DNA of 64,000 nt from Clostridia bacterium (GCA_017465465.1 JAFTWE010000002.1:62001-126000), one strand, 5' to 3'; shown: positions 1-7,527, counted from the stretch's first letter. A program made the numbers and translations. Notes: a model not told the origin generated them from the sequence alone.

Positions 1-14
1 ACAGAACGGATGTT

Positions 15-443
15 ATGAAAAAATATCCGCCTTATCCCGTTTTTGAAGGTGAAAAATATGTGTCCCTTGCTTATAAATATTCTCTTGCAGACGAAGAATA
101 CACCTTGCTGATTTTAAATGAGCCGCTGTGCGTGGTGGAATATATGGCTGACGGCTCAAGCACAAATATGTTTAAGCAATATCTTCGTAACCCCAAGGGC
201 TTTGCTTTTATCAGAAAAGAGGATATGAAAAGGGCAAAGAGCTTTAAAGAGGTTTTTCGCTGTGCTGTTCACTATGTTTCAAGCTCAGCAATTTCAAAAA
301 ACAAAAGCTTTATTAAAGAATCGCCCAAAAAAGGCGCAACAATTCTGGCAATTCCCTTTGGAATTGCGCTGACTTTTTATATCAGGAAGAAGTCAGGCGG
401 ATATATGAATGTTAACGGATTTAACGAAAAGAGGAAAGACTGA
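15..443 (+). CDS. Hypothetical protein, possible C-terminal membrane segment
   Basis: A 142-residue protein that I do not recognise. It has no signal peptide. A hydrophobic stretch near residues 107-122 (ATILAIPFGIALTFYI), followed by basic residues, could be one membrane segment or a buried strand. It is the first gene seen of a tight four-gene run: its TGA stop overlaps the next ATG by one base (TGATG), so the two are probably translationally coupled. The following genes are a DUF1643 protein, a degenerate hydrolase and queH, which gives no clear hint of its role. The ATG at 15 is the first possible start in the window; the promoter lies outside. Confidence 0.6.
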   Translation: MKKYPPYPVFEGEKYVSLAYKYSLADEEYTLLILNEPLCVVEYMADGSSTNMFKQYLRNPKGFAFIRKEDMKRAKSFKEVFRCAVHYVSSSAISKNKSFIKESPKKGATILAIPFGIALTFYIRKKSGGYMNVNGFNEKRKD

Positions 444-1066
444 TGCACATCCCGTCATCCACAACAAAAGAAATTGAAGTTCTCACCTTTGAAGCTGCTT
501 TGCGCGGCAGAACCGACGGCAAGGATTACGACACCGAAAAGTGGCTGTATGTTCCTGATTTTTATTCGGAATACCGTTATATTCTGGGCACAAGGGGAGT
601 GAAGCCTCTTATCTGCATCGGTATCAATCCCTCCACCGCCAAGCCTGATGATTTGGATAACACCCTCAAATCAGTTGAAAGAATTGCATTGGGCAACGGC
701 TTTGATTCATTTATTATGTTTAATGTCTATGCTCAGCGTGCCACCAGCCCTAAGGATATGGAAAAGGAATGTAATTATGAATTACATAATGAAAATATGA
801 AAGCCTTTGAATATATCCTCGGTCTTTCAAAAGAAGCTCCTGCTGTGTGGGCGGCCTGGGGAACAATCATCAACGAGCGTGATTACCTTGCCCCTTGCGT
901 TATGGATATGATTCGCCTTGGAGAAAAATATTCGGCAAAATGGTACACCGCAGGCAAGCGCTCTAAAAACGGCGGTCATCCCCACCATCCGCTGTATCTC
1001 AAAAAAGACAGCGTGCTTGATGAATTTCAGGTTGAAGATTATGTTAAGGGATTGATAAATAAATGA
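443..1066 (+). CDS. DUF1643 domain protein
   Basis: A 207-residue protein matching the DUF1643 family. The family hallmark is visible near residues 50-60 as the string GINPSTA, followed by D-N-T and a later FMFNVYAQRAT segment. DUF1643 proteins are soluble and of unknown biochemical function; they often look nucleic-acid- or nucleotide-associated, but that is not established. The protein is full length for the family (about 150-210 residues). It overlaps the gene before by one base and the gene after by four (ATGA), so it sits in an operon. Its Shine-Dalgarno sequence is AGGAAAG. The family call is fairly sure; the function is open. Confidence 0.75.
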   Translation: MHIPSSTTKEIEVLTFEAALRGRTDGKDYDTEKWLYVPDFYSEYRYILGTRGVKPLICIGINPSTAKPDDLDNTLKSVERIALGNGFDSFIMFNVYAQRATSPKDMEKECNYELHNENMKAFEYILGLSKEAPAVWAAWGTIINERDYLAPCVMDMIRLGEKYSAKWYTAGKRSKNGGHPHHPLYLKKDSVLDEFQVEDYVKGLINK

Positions 1067-1869
1067 AATATTTATGGGCGGCAATTATAACGCTCTGGCT
1101 GGTTGTTGCAGTTTATTTTTATATAAACTATGTGCTTTTTCACCGTTATTTCGGAAAAGCGGGCAAAAAGAAAAAGCCCTCCGAACAAATCAGAGAACAA
1201 AAGAATAATTCTTATGAAAGAATAAATATTTCCTCGGCAGATGAGGTTATACTCACCGCAAAGCTGTTTACCCCTGAAAACGGTGACGGGCAAAAAAGTG
1301 TTCTGCTTTGCCACGGTTACAGAAGTGACGGTGAAGCCGACTTCGAAAAAGAGCTTGAATTTTATAAAAGCCTTGATTATAACATTCTTCTCATTGACCA
1401 GCGTTGCCACGGCAAAAGTGCAGGAGATATCACATCTATGGGCATGACCGAAAGCTATGATTGCGTTTATTGGGCCAACTGGCTTGAGCTTCGCTTTGGC
1501 ACAGGTTGCCCTATGGTTATCCACGGCAAGGGAATGGGCGCATTTGCAACACTTGTGGGTCTTGCAAGCCCGGAGCTTCCGCAGAATGTGGAAAGGGCAG
1601 TTGTCAGCGATGTGTATGACAGCGTGTTTCAGCAGTTTTCAGAAGCAATTCAAAATAAATACGGCTTCTGGAGCAAGCTGATTATACCCACCGTAAATAT
1701 GTTTTACAGAACGAATACAGGCTTTGATATGAGAGATGCCGATATCAAAAATTTTGCTAAAAAAATCAGCGTTCCCGTGCTGTTTTTGAATAACGGCAAA
1801 GAAACAAGAGCTTTCAATGCCACCAAAACCGCAGTCAGCGGTGTTAAATTAAAAAGCTATTTAGAGTGA
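1063..1869 (+). CDS. Alpha/beta-hydrolase-like protein, catalytic residues lost
   Basis: A 268-residue membrane-anchored protein of the alpha/beta-hydrolase fold. A hydrophobic helix at residues 4-25 anchors it. The fold is recognised from LLCHGYRSDG (oxyanion strand, about 81-90) and LLIDQRCHGKS (about 109-119), as in BAAT/serine aminopeptidase-type hydrolases. The nucleophile elbow, normally G-x-S-x-G, reads G155-K-G157-M-G, so the serine is replaced by glycine. The protein also stops soon after the strand FLNNGKE, so the usual catalytic His region is missing. Family members are usually about 310-330 residues. It is therefore probably a non-enzymatic homologue or a decaying gene, although the frame is open and operonic (ATGA overlap upstream, 4-base gap to queH). 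Confidence 0.7.
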   Translation: MKYLWAAIITLWLVVAVYFYINYVLFHRYFGKAGKKKKPSEQIREQKNNSYERINISSADEVILTAKLFTPENGDGQKSVLLCHGYRSDGEADFEKELEFYKSLDYNILLIDQRCHGKSAGDITSMGMTESYDCVYWANWLELRFGTGCPMVIHGKGMGAFATLVGLASPELPQNVERAVVSDVYDSVFQQFSEAIQNKYGFWSKLIIPTVNMFYRTNTGFDMRDADIKNFAKKISVPVLFLNNGKETRAFNATKTAVSGVKLKSYLE

Positions 1870-1873
1870 TGAT

Positions 1874-2479
1874 ATGGAAAAACAAAATTATCAAAAGCTG
1901 ATGGAAGAGCAGATTTCTTCCCTGGAGGGTACACCGACCCTTTTGCTTCAGAGCTGTTGCGGACCTTGCAGCTCTTATGTTTTAGAGGTTCTGGCAGAGC
2001 ATTTTAAGGTGACGGTGCTTTATTACAACCCCAATATTTATCCCGAAGAGGAGTATTACAAGCGCCTTTCTGAGCAGATTAAAATTATTAACTCTATGCC
2101 CTTTAAAAACAAGGTTGAGCTGATGCCCTGTGATTATGACGAGCAGGAGTTTTTAACTGCCGCCAAAGGTCTTGAAAATGAGCGTGAAGGGGGAGCAAGG
2201 TGCAAGGAATGCTTTGTTTTGCGCCTTGGTAAAACTGCCTCACTTGCCAAAGAAAACGGCTTTGACTTTTTTACAACAACCCTTACTGTCAGCCCCCACA
2301 AAAATGCACAGCTTCTCAACCAAATAGGAAAAGAGCTTGAGGAAATATACGGCGTTAAATATCTCTTTGCCGATTTTAAAAAGAAAGAGGGATATAAGCG
2401 CTCAATTCAGCTATCAAAAGAATATGACCTGTACCGCCAGGAATATTGCGGCTGCAGATTTTCACTCAGAACAGAATGA
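1874..2479 (+). CDS. queH: Epoxyqueuosine reductase QueH
   Basis: A 201-residue QueH (former DUF208), the cobalamin-independent enzyme that reduces epoxyqueuosine to queuosine in the last step of tRNA wobble-base modification. It acts in the cytosol with an Fe-S cluster and a second metal site. The expected cysteines are present: the QSCCGPCS motif with C28, C29 and C32, C110/C113 in RCKECF, and a C-terminal YCGC pair near 193-195. Length is normal. It is the last gene of the run starting at 15 and is followed directly by a strong terminator. The start at 1874 follows the previous stop by four bases. Confidence 0.93.
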   Translation: MEKQNYQKLMEEQISSLEGTPTLLLQSCCGPCSSYVLEVLAEHFKVTVLYYNPNIYPEEEYYKRLSEQIKIINSMPFKNKVELMPCDYDEQEFLTAAKGLENEREGGARCKECFVLRLGKTASLAKENGFDFFTTTLTVSPHKNAQLLNQIGKELEEIYGVKYLFADFKKKEGYKRSIQLSKEYDLYRQEYCGCRFSLRTE

Positions 2480-2480
2480 T

Positions 2481-2506
2481 AAAACGCTCCTCAGGGAGCG
2501 TTTTTG
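2481..2506 (+). terminator. Rho-independent terminator after queH
   Basis: Hairpin AAAACGCTCC-TCA-GGGAGCGTTTTT, a 10-bp stem with a three-base loop and a T-run. It ends the queH run and reaches the 3' end of the convergent phosphatidyltransferase gene, so it may serve both strands. Confidence 0.88.
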
Positions 2507-3040
2507 TTAAATATGAAGTGCAGACGGAACAAAATCTCTTGGTGCTTTTGTTTTAAGCTGAATGAAAAATAATTCTATTGCGTGAACGGTGGCTATGGTG
2601 CAGATAATACTCATCCATATTTTTTCGTCCATTATTTGCATTGCAAGGGGCAAAACAAAAACCGAACCGCCAAAAATTTTACCAAGGTAGGTGTGAGGCA
2701 AAAAGGCCTTTTTGAATCTCGCTTTGGTGATGATTGCACAAATTCCGAACAGAACACCTGCACTCAAAATCCATATAAAAATCCATAACGGAACAAGCTT
2801 TTTAAAGATGAGTATTTTAGCCAATGCAAGGTATGTTAAAACATCACCGATTGTGTCAAGTGAAGCTCCCAGAGTGCTTGAGCTATTTGTTTTTCTGGCA
2901 ACAGGTCCGTCAATTAAATCTGTGAAACCGCATAAAATATAGACGGATAGAAACAAGGTGGAAATATCTTTGCAGAAAAACAGAAAAATTGCTCCTGCAA
3001 CGCGGCTCAGGGAAATAATATTTGCCAAATACTTTTTCAT
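2507..3040 (-). CDS. CDP-alcohol phosphatidyltransferase
   Basis: A 177-residue integral membrane enzyme that transfers a phosphatidyl group from CDP-diacylglycerol to an alcohol (glycerol phosphate, serine, inositol or a similar acceptor) to make phospholipids. The family motif is complete: D41-xx-D44-G45-xx-A48-R49-x8-G58-xxx-D62-xxx-D66, which binds the metals and CDP. About five or six hydrophobic helices follow. The length fits the PgsA/PssA-type single-domain family; the acceptor cannot be told from sequence. It is a single gene convergent with queH. The upstream 3041-3228 is AT-rich and divergent from the patatin gene, and I see no further gene in it. Confidence 0.87.
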   Translation of the reverse strand: MKKYLANIISLSRVAGAIFLFFCKDISTLFLSVYILCGFTDLIDGPVARKTNSSSTLGASLDTIGDVLTYLALAKILIFKKLVPLWIFIWILSAGVLFGICAIITKARFKKAFLPHTYLGKIFGGSVFVLPLAMQIMDEKIWMSIICTIATVHAIELFFIQLKTKAPRDFVPSALHI

Positions 3041-3228
3041 AAGACCACCTCACACATCATTTGCTTTAATTTTCTGTGAACATCCCATAATTATTCTAAC
3101 TTTATAATATAAAAATAATGTAAAGATAATATCAACTAAAAATCAATAATTGTTGAATTTCAGTTGAATTTTGATTGATTTTTATGATGTAATATTATAT
3201 AGGTAAAATCTTTTGAAAGAGTGTTTTT

Positions 3229-4374
3229 ATGAAAAACAAAATGACTGAAAAAATTGAAAAGGTAAAAGAATTTTCTGCTGAAAAGATTTCCTCGGGAGTG
3301 GAAAAAGTGCGCGACAGCGCGGCAACCAAAAAGGTTACGGAAAAAATCGAAAAGGTGAAAGAAGTTTCAGCTGAAAAGGTGACATCGGGCATGGAAAAGG
3401 TGCGCGACAGCTCAGCCTCAAAGATTATTTCAGCAGGCATTGATGCCGGCAAAGAAAAAGCAAAAGAGCTTAAGGTTTATTCGGGCATTGACAATGTGCT
3501 CACAGGCACGGCATCTGATGATATAATTGACGGCTGTATGGTTCTTGAAGGCGGTGCTTTCAGGGGAGTTTATACCGCAGGTGTGCTCGATTATCTTATG
3601 CAAAACTCAATAAATATGCGCTCAACCGTCGGAGTTTCTGCAGGGGCGATGACCGCTGTGGGCTATGTTTCAGGTCAGATTGGCCGCTCTGCAAGAACTA
3701 ACCTGCGTTACCGACACGAAAGTGATTATATCGGACTTGGTGCAATAAGAAAAAATGACGGCATAGTAGGCTTTGATTTTCTTTATAATGATTTGGATAA
3801 AATCGAGCCGCTTGATAAAGAACGCTTTTTTGACCCTGAGCGTCAGCTTGTGGCCGTGGCAACAAACTGCCTTACAGGTGAGGCAGAATACTTTGACCGA
3901 GATACCTGCTCTGATATTTTTCAGGCAATAAGAGCCTCCGCAAGCTTGCCATTTGTTTCAAAAACGGTGGATATTGGCGGCAAGCCGTATCTTGACGGCG
4001 GCTGCGCTTGCAAAATTCCTTACAGATGGGCGATGGAGCAGGGTCACGAAAAAATCATCGTAATAAAAACAAGAGAAAAATCATTCCGAAAGCCTGTGCC
4101 AAAATCTCAGGTTGAAAAGGTTTGCGATGTAACATATCACAATTATCCCGAATTTGCCGCAGTTCTTGCAAAAAGCGATGAGAATTATAACCGCGAATGT
4201 GATGAGCTTGACGAGCTTGAAAAGGAAGGCAGGGTGTTTGTTATCAGCCCCTCTGAGCCTGTGACCGTGAGCCGAATGGAATCAGATATGGAAAAGCTGG
4301 GCGAGCTTTATTTCCTTGGTGTTGAGGACGCTAAACGAAGCCTTGAAGCCTTAAAAGAATACCTTGCGAAATAA
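3229..4374 (+). CDS. Patatin-like phospholipase with repeated N-terminal extension
   Basis: A 381-residue patatin-family lipid acyl hydrolase, closest in pattern to bacterial YjjU/RssA-type proteins. The catalytic Ser-Asp dyad is intact: glycine-rich oxyanion loop GGAFRG (108-113), nucleophile GVSAG (S137) and the Asp in LDGG near 257. The first 70 residues are unusual: a 31-residue unit beginning TEKIEKVKE occurs twice in tandem (from residues 6 and 37), each highly charged and likely a helix or coiled coil. The protein has no signal peptide, so the enzyme is cytosolic or membrane-peripheral. It is a single gene, divergent from the phosphatidyltransferase, which fits a lipid-turnover setting. 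The ribosome site is weak (AAAGAG). Confidence 0.88.
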   Translation: MKNKMTEKIEKVKEFSAEKISSGVEKVRDSAATKKVTEKIEKVKEVSAEKVTSGMEKVRDSSASKIISAGIDAGKEKAKELKVYSGIDNVLTGTASDDIIDGCMVLEGGAFRGVYTAGVLDYLMQNSINMRSTVGVSAGAMTAVGYVSGQIGRSARTNLRYRHESDYIGLGAIRKNDGIVGFDFLYNDLDKIEPLDKERFFDPERQLVAVATNCLTGEAEYFDRDTCSDIFQAIRASASLPFVSKTVDIGGKPYLDGGCACKIPYRWAMEQGHEKIIVIKTREKSFRKPVPKSQVEKVCDVTYHNYPEFAAVLAKSDENYNRECDELDELEKEGRVFVISPSEPVTVSRMESDMEKLGELYFLGVEDAKRSLEALKEYLAK

Positions 4375-4377
4375 AAT

Positions 4378-4412
4378 GAGGTAGTGCAAAATCGCACGAC
4401 CTCTGAATTTTT
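4378..4412 (+). terminator. Terminator after the patatin gene
   Basis: Hairpin GAGGTAGTGC-AAAATC-GCACGACCTC (one A.G mismatch) followed by TGAATTTTTAT. It lies between the convergent patatin gene and the lipase remnant. Confidence 0.75.
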
Positions 4413-4842
4413 ATAAGCAGTTAATCATATTAAGGTGTTCGGTATAAAGCCTTTCAACATCTGTGTTTGTTTTTAAAAGACCGCCCTGGAGCGACATGTG
4501 GTCACCGTGATATGTGGGCATAACATTCCATACACCCTTTGGAATATCATTTGCGTCAAAATCTTTAGAACGGGCATTGGTAGGTGCTTTTGCAGAGATT
4601 GTGTTAACAAGTCCGTCGTTTTCAAACCACTCTTCACCAAATTCATATCCGCCAAAGGTTCCCCAATAAGGAAAAAGGTTATAATAAAAATCGTAACTGC
4701 CCCAACCCATAAGACCGTGAACAAAAACATAAGAATGGTTAGAGTTCCATTGTTCAGGTGTGGGCTCTTGCTTTTCGCAAGGGAAAAAGATAGATAAAAG
4801 TGACATAATAATCGCTAACGGGAAGGCGACAATTTTAGCCAT
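4411..4842 (-). pseudogene. Secreted triacylglycerol-lipase remnant with internal deletion
   Basis: An open frame of 143 residues that looks like a secreted bacterial lipase joined end to end with its middle removed. Residues 1-20 form a signal-like helix. VHGLMGWG (41-48) is the oxyanion-hole motif of clostridial triacylglycerol lipases, and the C-terminal part carries a DHMS motif (114-117) that matches the catalytic-His region. The nucleophile segment (GHSMGG) and the roughly 200 residues expected between the two ends are absent; the join seems to fall near residues 60-72. The frame is kept and has a ribosome site (AAGGGG), so it may be translated, but it cannot be a working lipase. Annotated as pseudogene; a specialised short form is less likely. 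Confidence 0.72.
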
Positions 4843-4893
4843 ATAAAAGCCCCTTTTAATTCGGTAAAAGAATTATATATCCAAATTGCTAAA

Positions 4894-4924
4894 ATGTCAA
4901 AAAAACCCACCGAAAGCGGTGGGT
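4894..4924 (-). terminator. Terminator of the lipoprotein/four-helix operon
   Basis: On the minus strand ACCCACCG-CTTT-CGGTGGGT followed by seven Ts. It closes the two-gene operon read from 5682. Confidence 0.88.
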
Positions 4925-4942
4925 GAGAGTGTCTTAAGTCAA

Positions 4943-5338
4943 TTAAGCCCAATGAAGCTCATAGTAATACCAATGATTTGTAATTTTCTTTATATAACAC
5001 CAGTCTGTGCCGTTGTTGGGTTTTCCAAAATATATCCCGTCTTCAGCTTCGTGTGTATCGTTTTTGATTGTATCAAAGTCGTTACCTTTGTAAAAATCAG
5101 GAATTATGAACTCGTTATTCTCTGAGTAATAGTAGCCGTAATATACGCCGCCAACGCTGATGCCTGTTGCTTCATAATCATAGAATTCAGTTTCTTTTGT
5201 TGGGGAAAGTGTATCTATGTTTTGCGTAACATGGTCATAGATTTCGTTATACATTTTGGTTGATACCGACATTGAGCTACAAGCAGTTAAGGAGAGAATA
5301 ACAGCACAGGTAACTATCGAGTAAAATAACTTTTTCAT
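4943..5338 (-). CDS. Small predicted lipoprotein, unknown function
   Basis: A 131-residue exported lipoprotein. The start chosen is the ATG at 5338: it opens a signal peptide (MKKLFYSIVTCAVILSLTAC) with lipobox LTAC, and a GGAG site lies about seven bases before it. A longer frame upstream is not needed. The mature part is acidic and rich in Tyr/Trp and has no family I recognise. Its ATG overlaps the stop of the four-helix-bundle gene (ATGA), so both are on one message. Confidence 0.72.
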   Translation of the reverse strand: MKKLFYSIVTCAVILSLTACSSMSVSTKMYNEIYDHVTQNIDTLSPTKETEFYDYEATGISVGGVYYGYYYSENNEFIIPDFYKGNDFDTIKNDTHEAEDGIYFGKPNNGTDWCYIKKITNHWYYYELHWA

Positions 5339-5682
5339 TTCACATTCTCCTTTGCGGTGTTGATTGAGGCGATGAGGATTCGACGGATAGTACCACACTG
5401 ATTATAAAGGTCAACGGCAGTTTCTCGATTGAGAATATCCGATTTTACAAACAACTCCAGCCAATATTCCGTTTCGTAACATTCTTTTAAAGCAATCTGC
5501 AATTTTGCTATAAAATCAGGTTTCCCGTGAGCATAGTTTGCTTCGTGAATGTTTGCGCCAATAGAGGTAGCAGAACGCTCCAGTTGATTAACGAGGGAGT
5601 GATGCCTTTTAATGGTTTCACAGAGTTTAATAATCTTAATAGCAAAATCCATCGATAAATCGACAAGTTTATTTTCTTTCAT
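5335..5682 (-). CDS. Four-helix-bundle protein (23S rRNA IVP/S23 family)
   Basis: A 115-residue four-helix-bundle protein of the TIGR02436/S23 family, the same fold as proteins encoded in 23S rRNA intervening sequences and as the Avd accessory protein of diversity-generating retroelements. Family features seen are the SATSIGANIHEA segment, the KLQIALKECYETEYWL helix and the IRRILIASI C-terminal helix. The ATG at 5682 is preferred over an upstream GTG because AGAGGTGAG precedes it with good spacing. Known members bind nucleic acid or partner proteins; the role of chromosomal copies such as this one is unclear. It is followed by a lipoprotein gene (ATGA overlap) and is preceded by a striking hairpin array (5716-5888). 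Confidence 0.85.
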   Translation of the reverse strand: MKENKLVDLSMDFAIKIIKLCETIKRHHSLVNQLERSATSIGANIHEANYAHGKPDFIAKLQIALKECYETEYWLELFVKSDILNRETAVDLYNQCGTIRRILIASINTAKENVK

Positions 5683-5715
5683 GATTCTCACCTCTGCAAT
5701 GATTATAGCATATTT

Positions 5716-5888
5716 AATGAAATATTGCTACGCAATATGAAATAATCCTTTGGATTATGAAATATTTTGCCTAAATGGCAAAATGTGAAATAAAATAAAT
5801 CCCTTATACGCCGCAGCGTATTTCATAGCGTCAGCTATTTCATATGCGACAGCATATTTCACAAATCCCGTCAGGGATTTATTTCATT
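5716..5888. repeat. Array of seven short hairpins with inverting GAAAT/ATTTC linkers
   Basis: Seven short palindromes of different sequence lie head to tail: stems at 5722-5738, 5742-5758, 5764-5784, 5806-5821, 5825-5838, 5842-5857 and 5863-5880, with three- to five-base loops (GTCA or GACA in three). Each is separated by a fixed five-base word. The word reads GAAAT four times on the left (5719, 5739, 5759, 5787) and its complement ATTTC four times on the right (5820, 5837, 5856, 5881), so the whole array is a dyad centred near 5800. Outer ends are AATGAAAT and ATTTCATT. There are no identical repeats as in CRISPR. It lies just upstream of the four-helix-bundle gene. Confidence 0.85.
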
Positions 5889-5889
5889 G

Positions 5890-5930
5890 AAAAGAACCCA
5901 CACTTGTCAAAGACAAATGTGGGTTCTTTT
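5890..5930 (-). terminator. Terminator of the tRNA-Ser pair
   Basis: Long hairpin AAAAGAACCCACA ... TGTGGGTTCTTTT lying just 3' of tRNA-Ser(GCU) on the minus strand. It has A/T runs on both sides and may act in both directions. Confidence 0.85.
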
Positions 5931-5931
5931 C

Positions 5932-6021
5932 TGGCGGAGGACAAGGGATTTGAACCCTCGCGCCGGTTACCCGACCTACTCCCTTAGCAGGGGAGCCTCT
6001 TCACCACTTGAGTAATCCTCC
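5932..6021 (-). tRNA. tRNA-Ser(GCU)
   Basis: Class II tRNA on the minus strand. The acceptor stem GGAGGAT pairs with GTCCTCC (one G-T pair), with discriminator G and an encoded CCA (5932-5934). The anticodon stem CTCCC/GGGAG carries loop CTGCTAA, giving anticodon GCT, and the T-arm has GGTTCAAATCC. A long variable arm is present, as expected for serine. It is the second tRNA of a pair transcribed from the promoter at 6196-6224. Confidence 0.96.
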
Positions 6022-6058
6022 ATTGGTGAACAAATATTCAATATTTTGTTCTTTTGCA

Positions 6059-6089
6059 AGTAAGACTTCCTATATAAGGAAGTCTTACT
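6059..6089. other. Perfect hairpin between the two tRNA-Ser genes
   Basis: Perfect 12-bp inverted repeat AGTAAGACTTCC / GGAAGTCTTACT with a seven-base loop, placed in the spacer between the tRNA genes. No T-run follows on the minus strand, so it is more likely a processing or boundary structure than a terminator. Confidence 0.6.
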
Positions 6090-6094
6090 CAGTG

Positions 6095-6183
6095 TGGCGG
6101 AGAGAGTGGGATTCGAACCCACGGTACGTTGCCGTACGACGGTTTTCAAGACCGTTCCGTTATAACCACTTCGGTATCTCTCC
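6095..6183 (-). tRNA. tRNA-Ser(UGA)
   Basis: Class II tRNA on the minus strand. Acceptor stem GGAGAGA pairs with TCTCTCC, with discriminator G and an encoded CCA (6095-6097). The anticodon stem ACGGT/ACCGT carries loop CTTGAAA, giving anticodon TGA. A long variable arm (GTACGGCAACGTAC hairpin) and the GGTTCGAATCC T-loop are present. It is the first gene after the promoter at 6196-6224. Confidence 0.96.
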
Positions 6184-6195
6184 AAGTGCCTTAAT

Positions 6196-6224
6196 ATACT
6201 ATCACAAGAAATCACATTTGTCAA
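6196..6224 (-). promoter_or_regulatory. Stable-RNA promoter for the tRNA-Ser pair
   Basis: Minus-strand TTGACA (6219-6224), 17-bp spacer, TAGTAT (6196-6201). The spacer ends TTTCTTGTGA, as in the 5S rRNA promoter at 9874-9902 and the promoter at 55134. The sequence just upstream (AAAAAAGTG before TTGACA) is also shared with the 5S promoter. Confidence 0.85.
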
Positions 6225-6310
6225 CACTTTTTTGAAAGGATTTTATTAAATATATAGATTTTTAATTTTCAGTATGCTATAATTCACACAGTTGAAAAGA
6301 GGTTATTGTT

Positions 6311-7522
6311 ATGCAGAAGTTAAATCAGAAGCACGCAAAGATGCTGATGCTGCTTTGTGCGGTGTCTTATTTTGTGAGCTACCTCACAAGAACGAACTTT
6401 GCCGCTATTATTACGGCAATTATTCAGACGGGGATTATCGAAAAAACCGCCGCAGGTATGGTTACCACCATCGGCTTTATAACTTACGGTGTGGGTCAGC
6501 TTATCAGCGGTTGGCTTGGCGACAGAATTAACCCCAAAAAGCTGATGTTCGTGGGCTTTATCACAACGGCTGTGATGAATTTTATTATTCCCTTCTGCCC
6601 CAACGGCTATGCAATGTGCCTTGTATGGGGTGTAAACGGCTTTGCTCAGTCACTGATGTGGCCGCCGATGGTTAAAATTATGAGCACCGCTATGGACACC
6701 GATACATATAACAAAAGCTGTGTTTCCGTAACCTTCGGAAGCACCCTTGCCACGATTTCAATTTATCTTTTAGCGCCGGTTGTAATTTCCCTTGCAAACT
6801 GGAGGGCTGTTTTTTATATCACCTCAGTTGCCGGTATGATAATGTCAGGCGTGTGGTATGTTGCTATTACCAAAATTGAAAAAATTTCCGGACTTACTTA
6901 TGTTCTCAGAACAGGAGAAAAGCAGAAGAAAAAGAAAAATTACTCAATCTACGGCTTGCTTCTTGTGGTAACAATGGTAGCAATCTGCTTGCAGGGCAGC
7001 CTTCGTGACGGCGTTACAACCTGGGTGCCAACTTATATTTCGGAAGAGTTTAAGTTAGGCAGTGAAATTTCAATTTTAAGCGGTGTGGGAATTCCTATTT
7101 TCTCACTTCTCAGCATTAAGGTTGTTTCTGTGTTTTATAACAGAATGGGCAAAAAGCCCTTTAAATGCACAGTTATTCTCTTTGGAATTGCGGCGGCTTG
7201 CTGCGGTGTGTTAACTGCTCTTTCGGGTGTTTCTGTTATTCTTACAATTATTCTAACAGGCCTTATTGTTGCCTGTATGCACGGCATTAACCTTATTCTT
7301 GTTTGCTATCTTCCTGCAATTTATGCCGATGCCGACAGCGTATCATCACTTTCAGGCACACTCAATTTTATGACCTATGTGGGCTCAGCTCTTTCAACCT
7401 ACGGCTTTGCTCTTCTTTCTGAAAAGTTTGGTTGGGGAGGAACAATTCTCTCCTGGTTGGCAATTTCTGTGTTAGGAGCAGTTATGTGCTTTGCCGCAAA
7501 CATTAAAAGCAAAAAGGACTGA
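6311..7522 (+). CDS. MFS transporter, organophosphate:phosphate antiporter-like
   Basis: A 403-residue major facilitator protein with about 12 membrane helices. The N-terminal YFVSYLTRTNFA pattern in helix 1 and the GQLISGWLGDRINPKK loop between helices 2 and 3 resemble the OPA branch (GlpT/UhpT), so a sugar phosphate or glycoside is a plausible substrate. The alpha-galactosidase gene starts five bases after its stop, so it probably imports the substrate or a product of that enzyme. An extended -10 (TG-C-TATAAT at 6278-6283) lies upstream without a clear -35, and AGAGG serves as ribosome site. The exact substrate is not readable. Confidence 0.82.
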   Translation: MQKLNQKHAKMLMLLCAVSYFVSYLTRTNFAAIITAIIQTGIIEKTAAGMVTTIGFITYGVGQLISGWLGDRINPKKLMFVGFITTAVMNFIIPFCPNGYAMCLVWGVNGFAQSLMWPPMVKIMSTAMDTDTYNKSCVSVTFGSTLATISIYLLAPVVISLANWRAVFYITSVAGMIMSGVWYVAITKIEKISGLTYVLRTGEKQKKKKNYSIYGLLLVVTMVAICLQGSLRDGVTTWVPTYISEEFKLGSEISILSGVGIPIFSLLSIKVVSVFYNRMGKKPFKCTVILFGIAAACCGVLTALSGVSVILTIILTGLIVACMHGINLILVCYLPAIYADADSVSSLSGTLNFMTYVGSALSTYGFALLSEKFGWGGTILSWLAISVLGAVMCFAANIKSKKD

Positions 7523-7527
7523 TTTTT

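Noticed and set aside
5716..5888. CRISPR array
   Set aside because: No repeat of constant sequence and no spacers of constant length; only the five-base linker is constant and it changes strand in the middle. No cas gene nearby.
5976..6235. Open frames over the two tRNA-Ser genes
   Set aside because: Both strands are explained by the tRNAs; no start signals.
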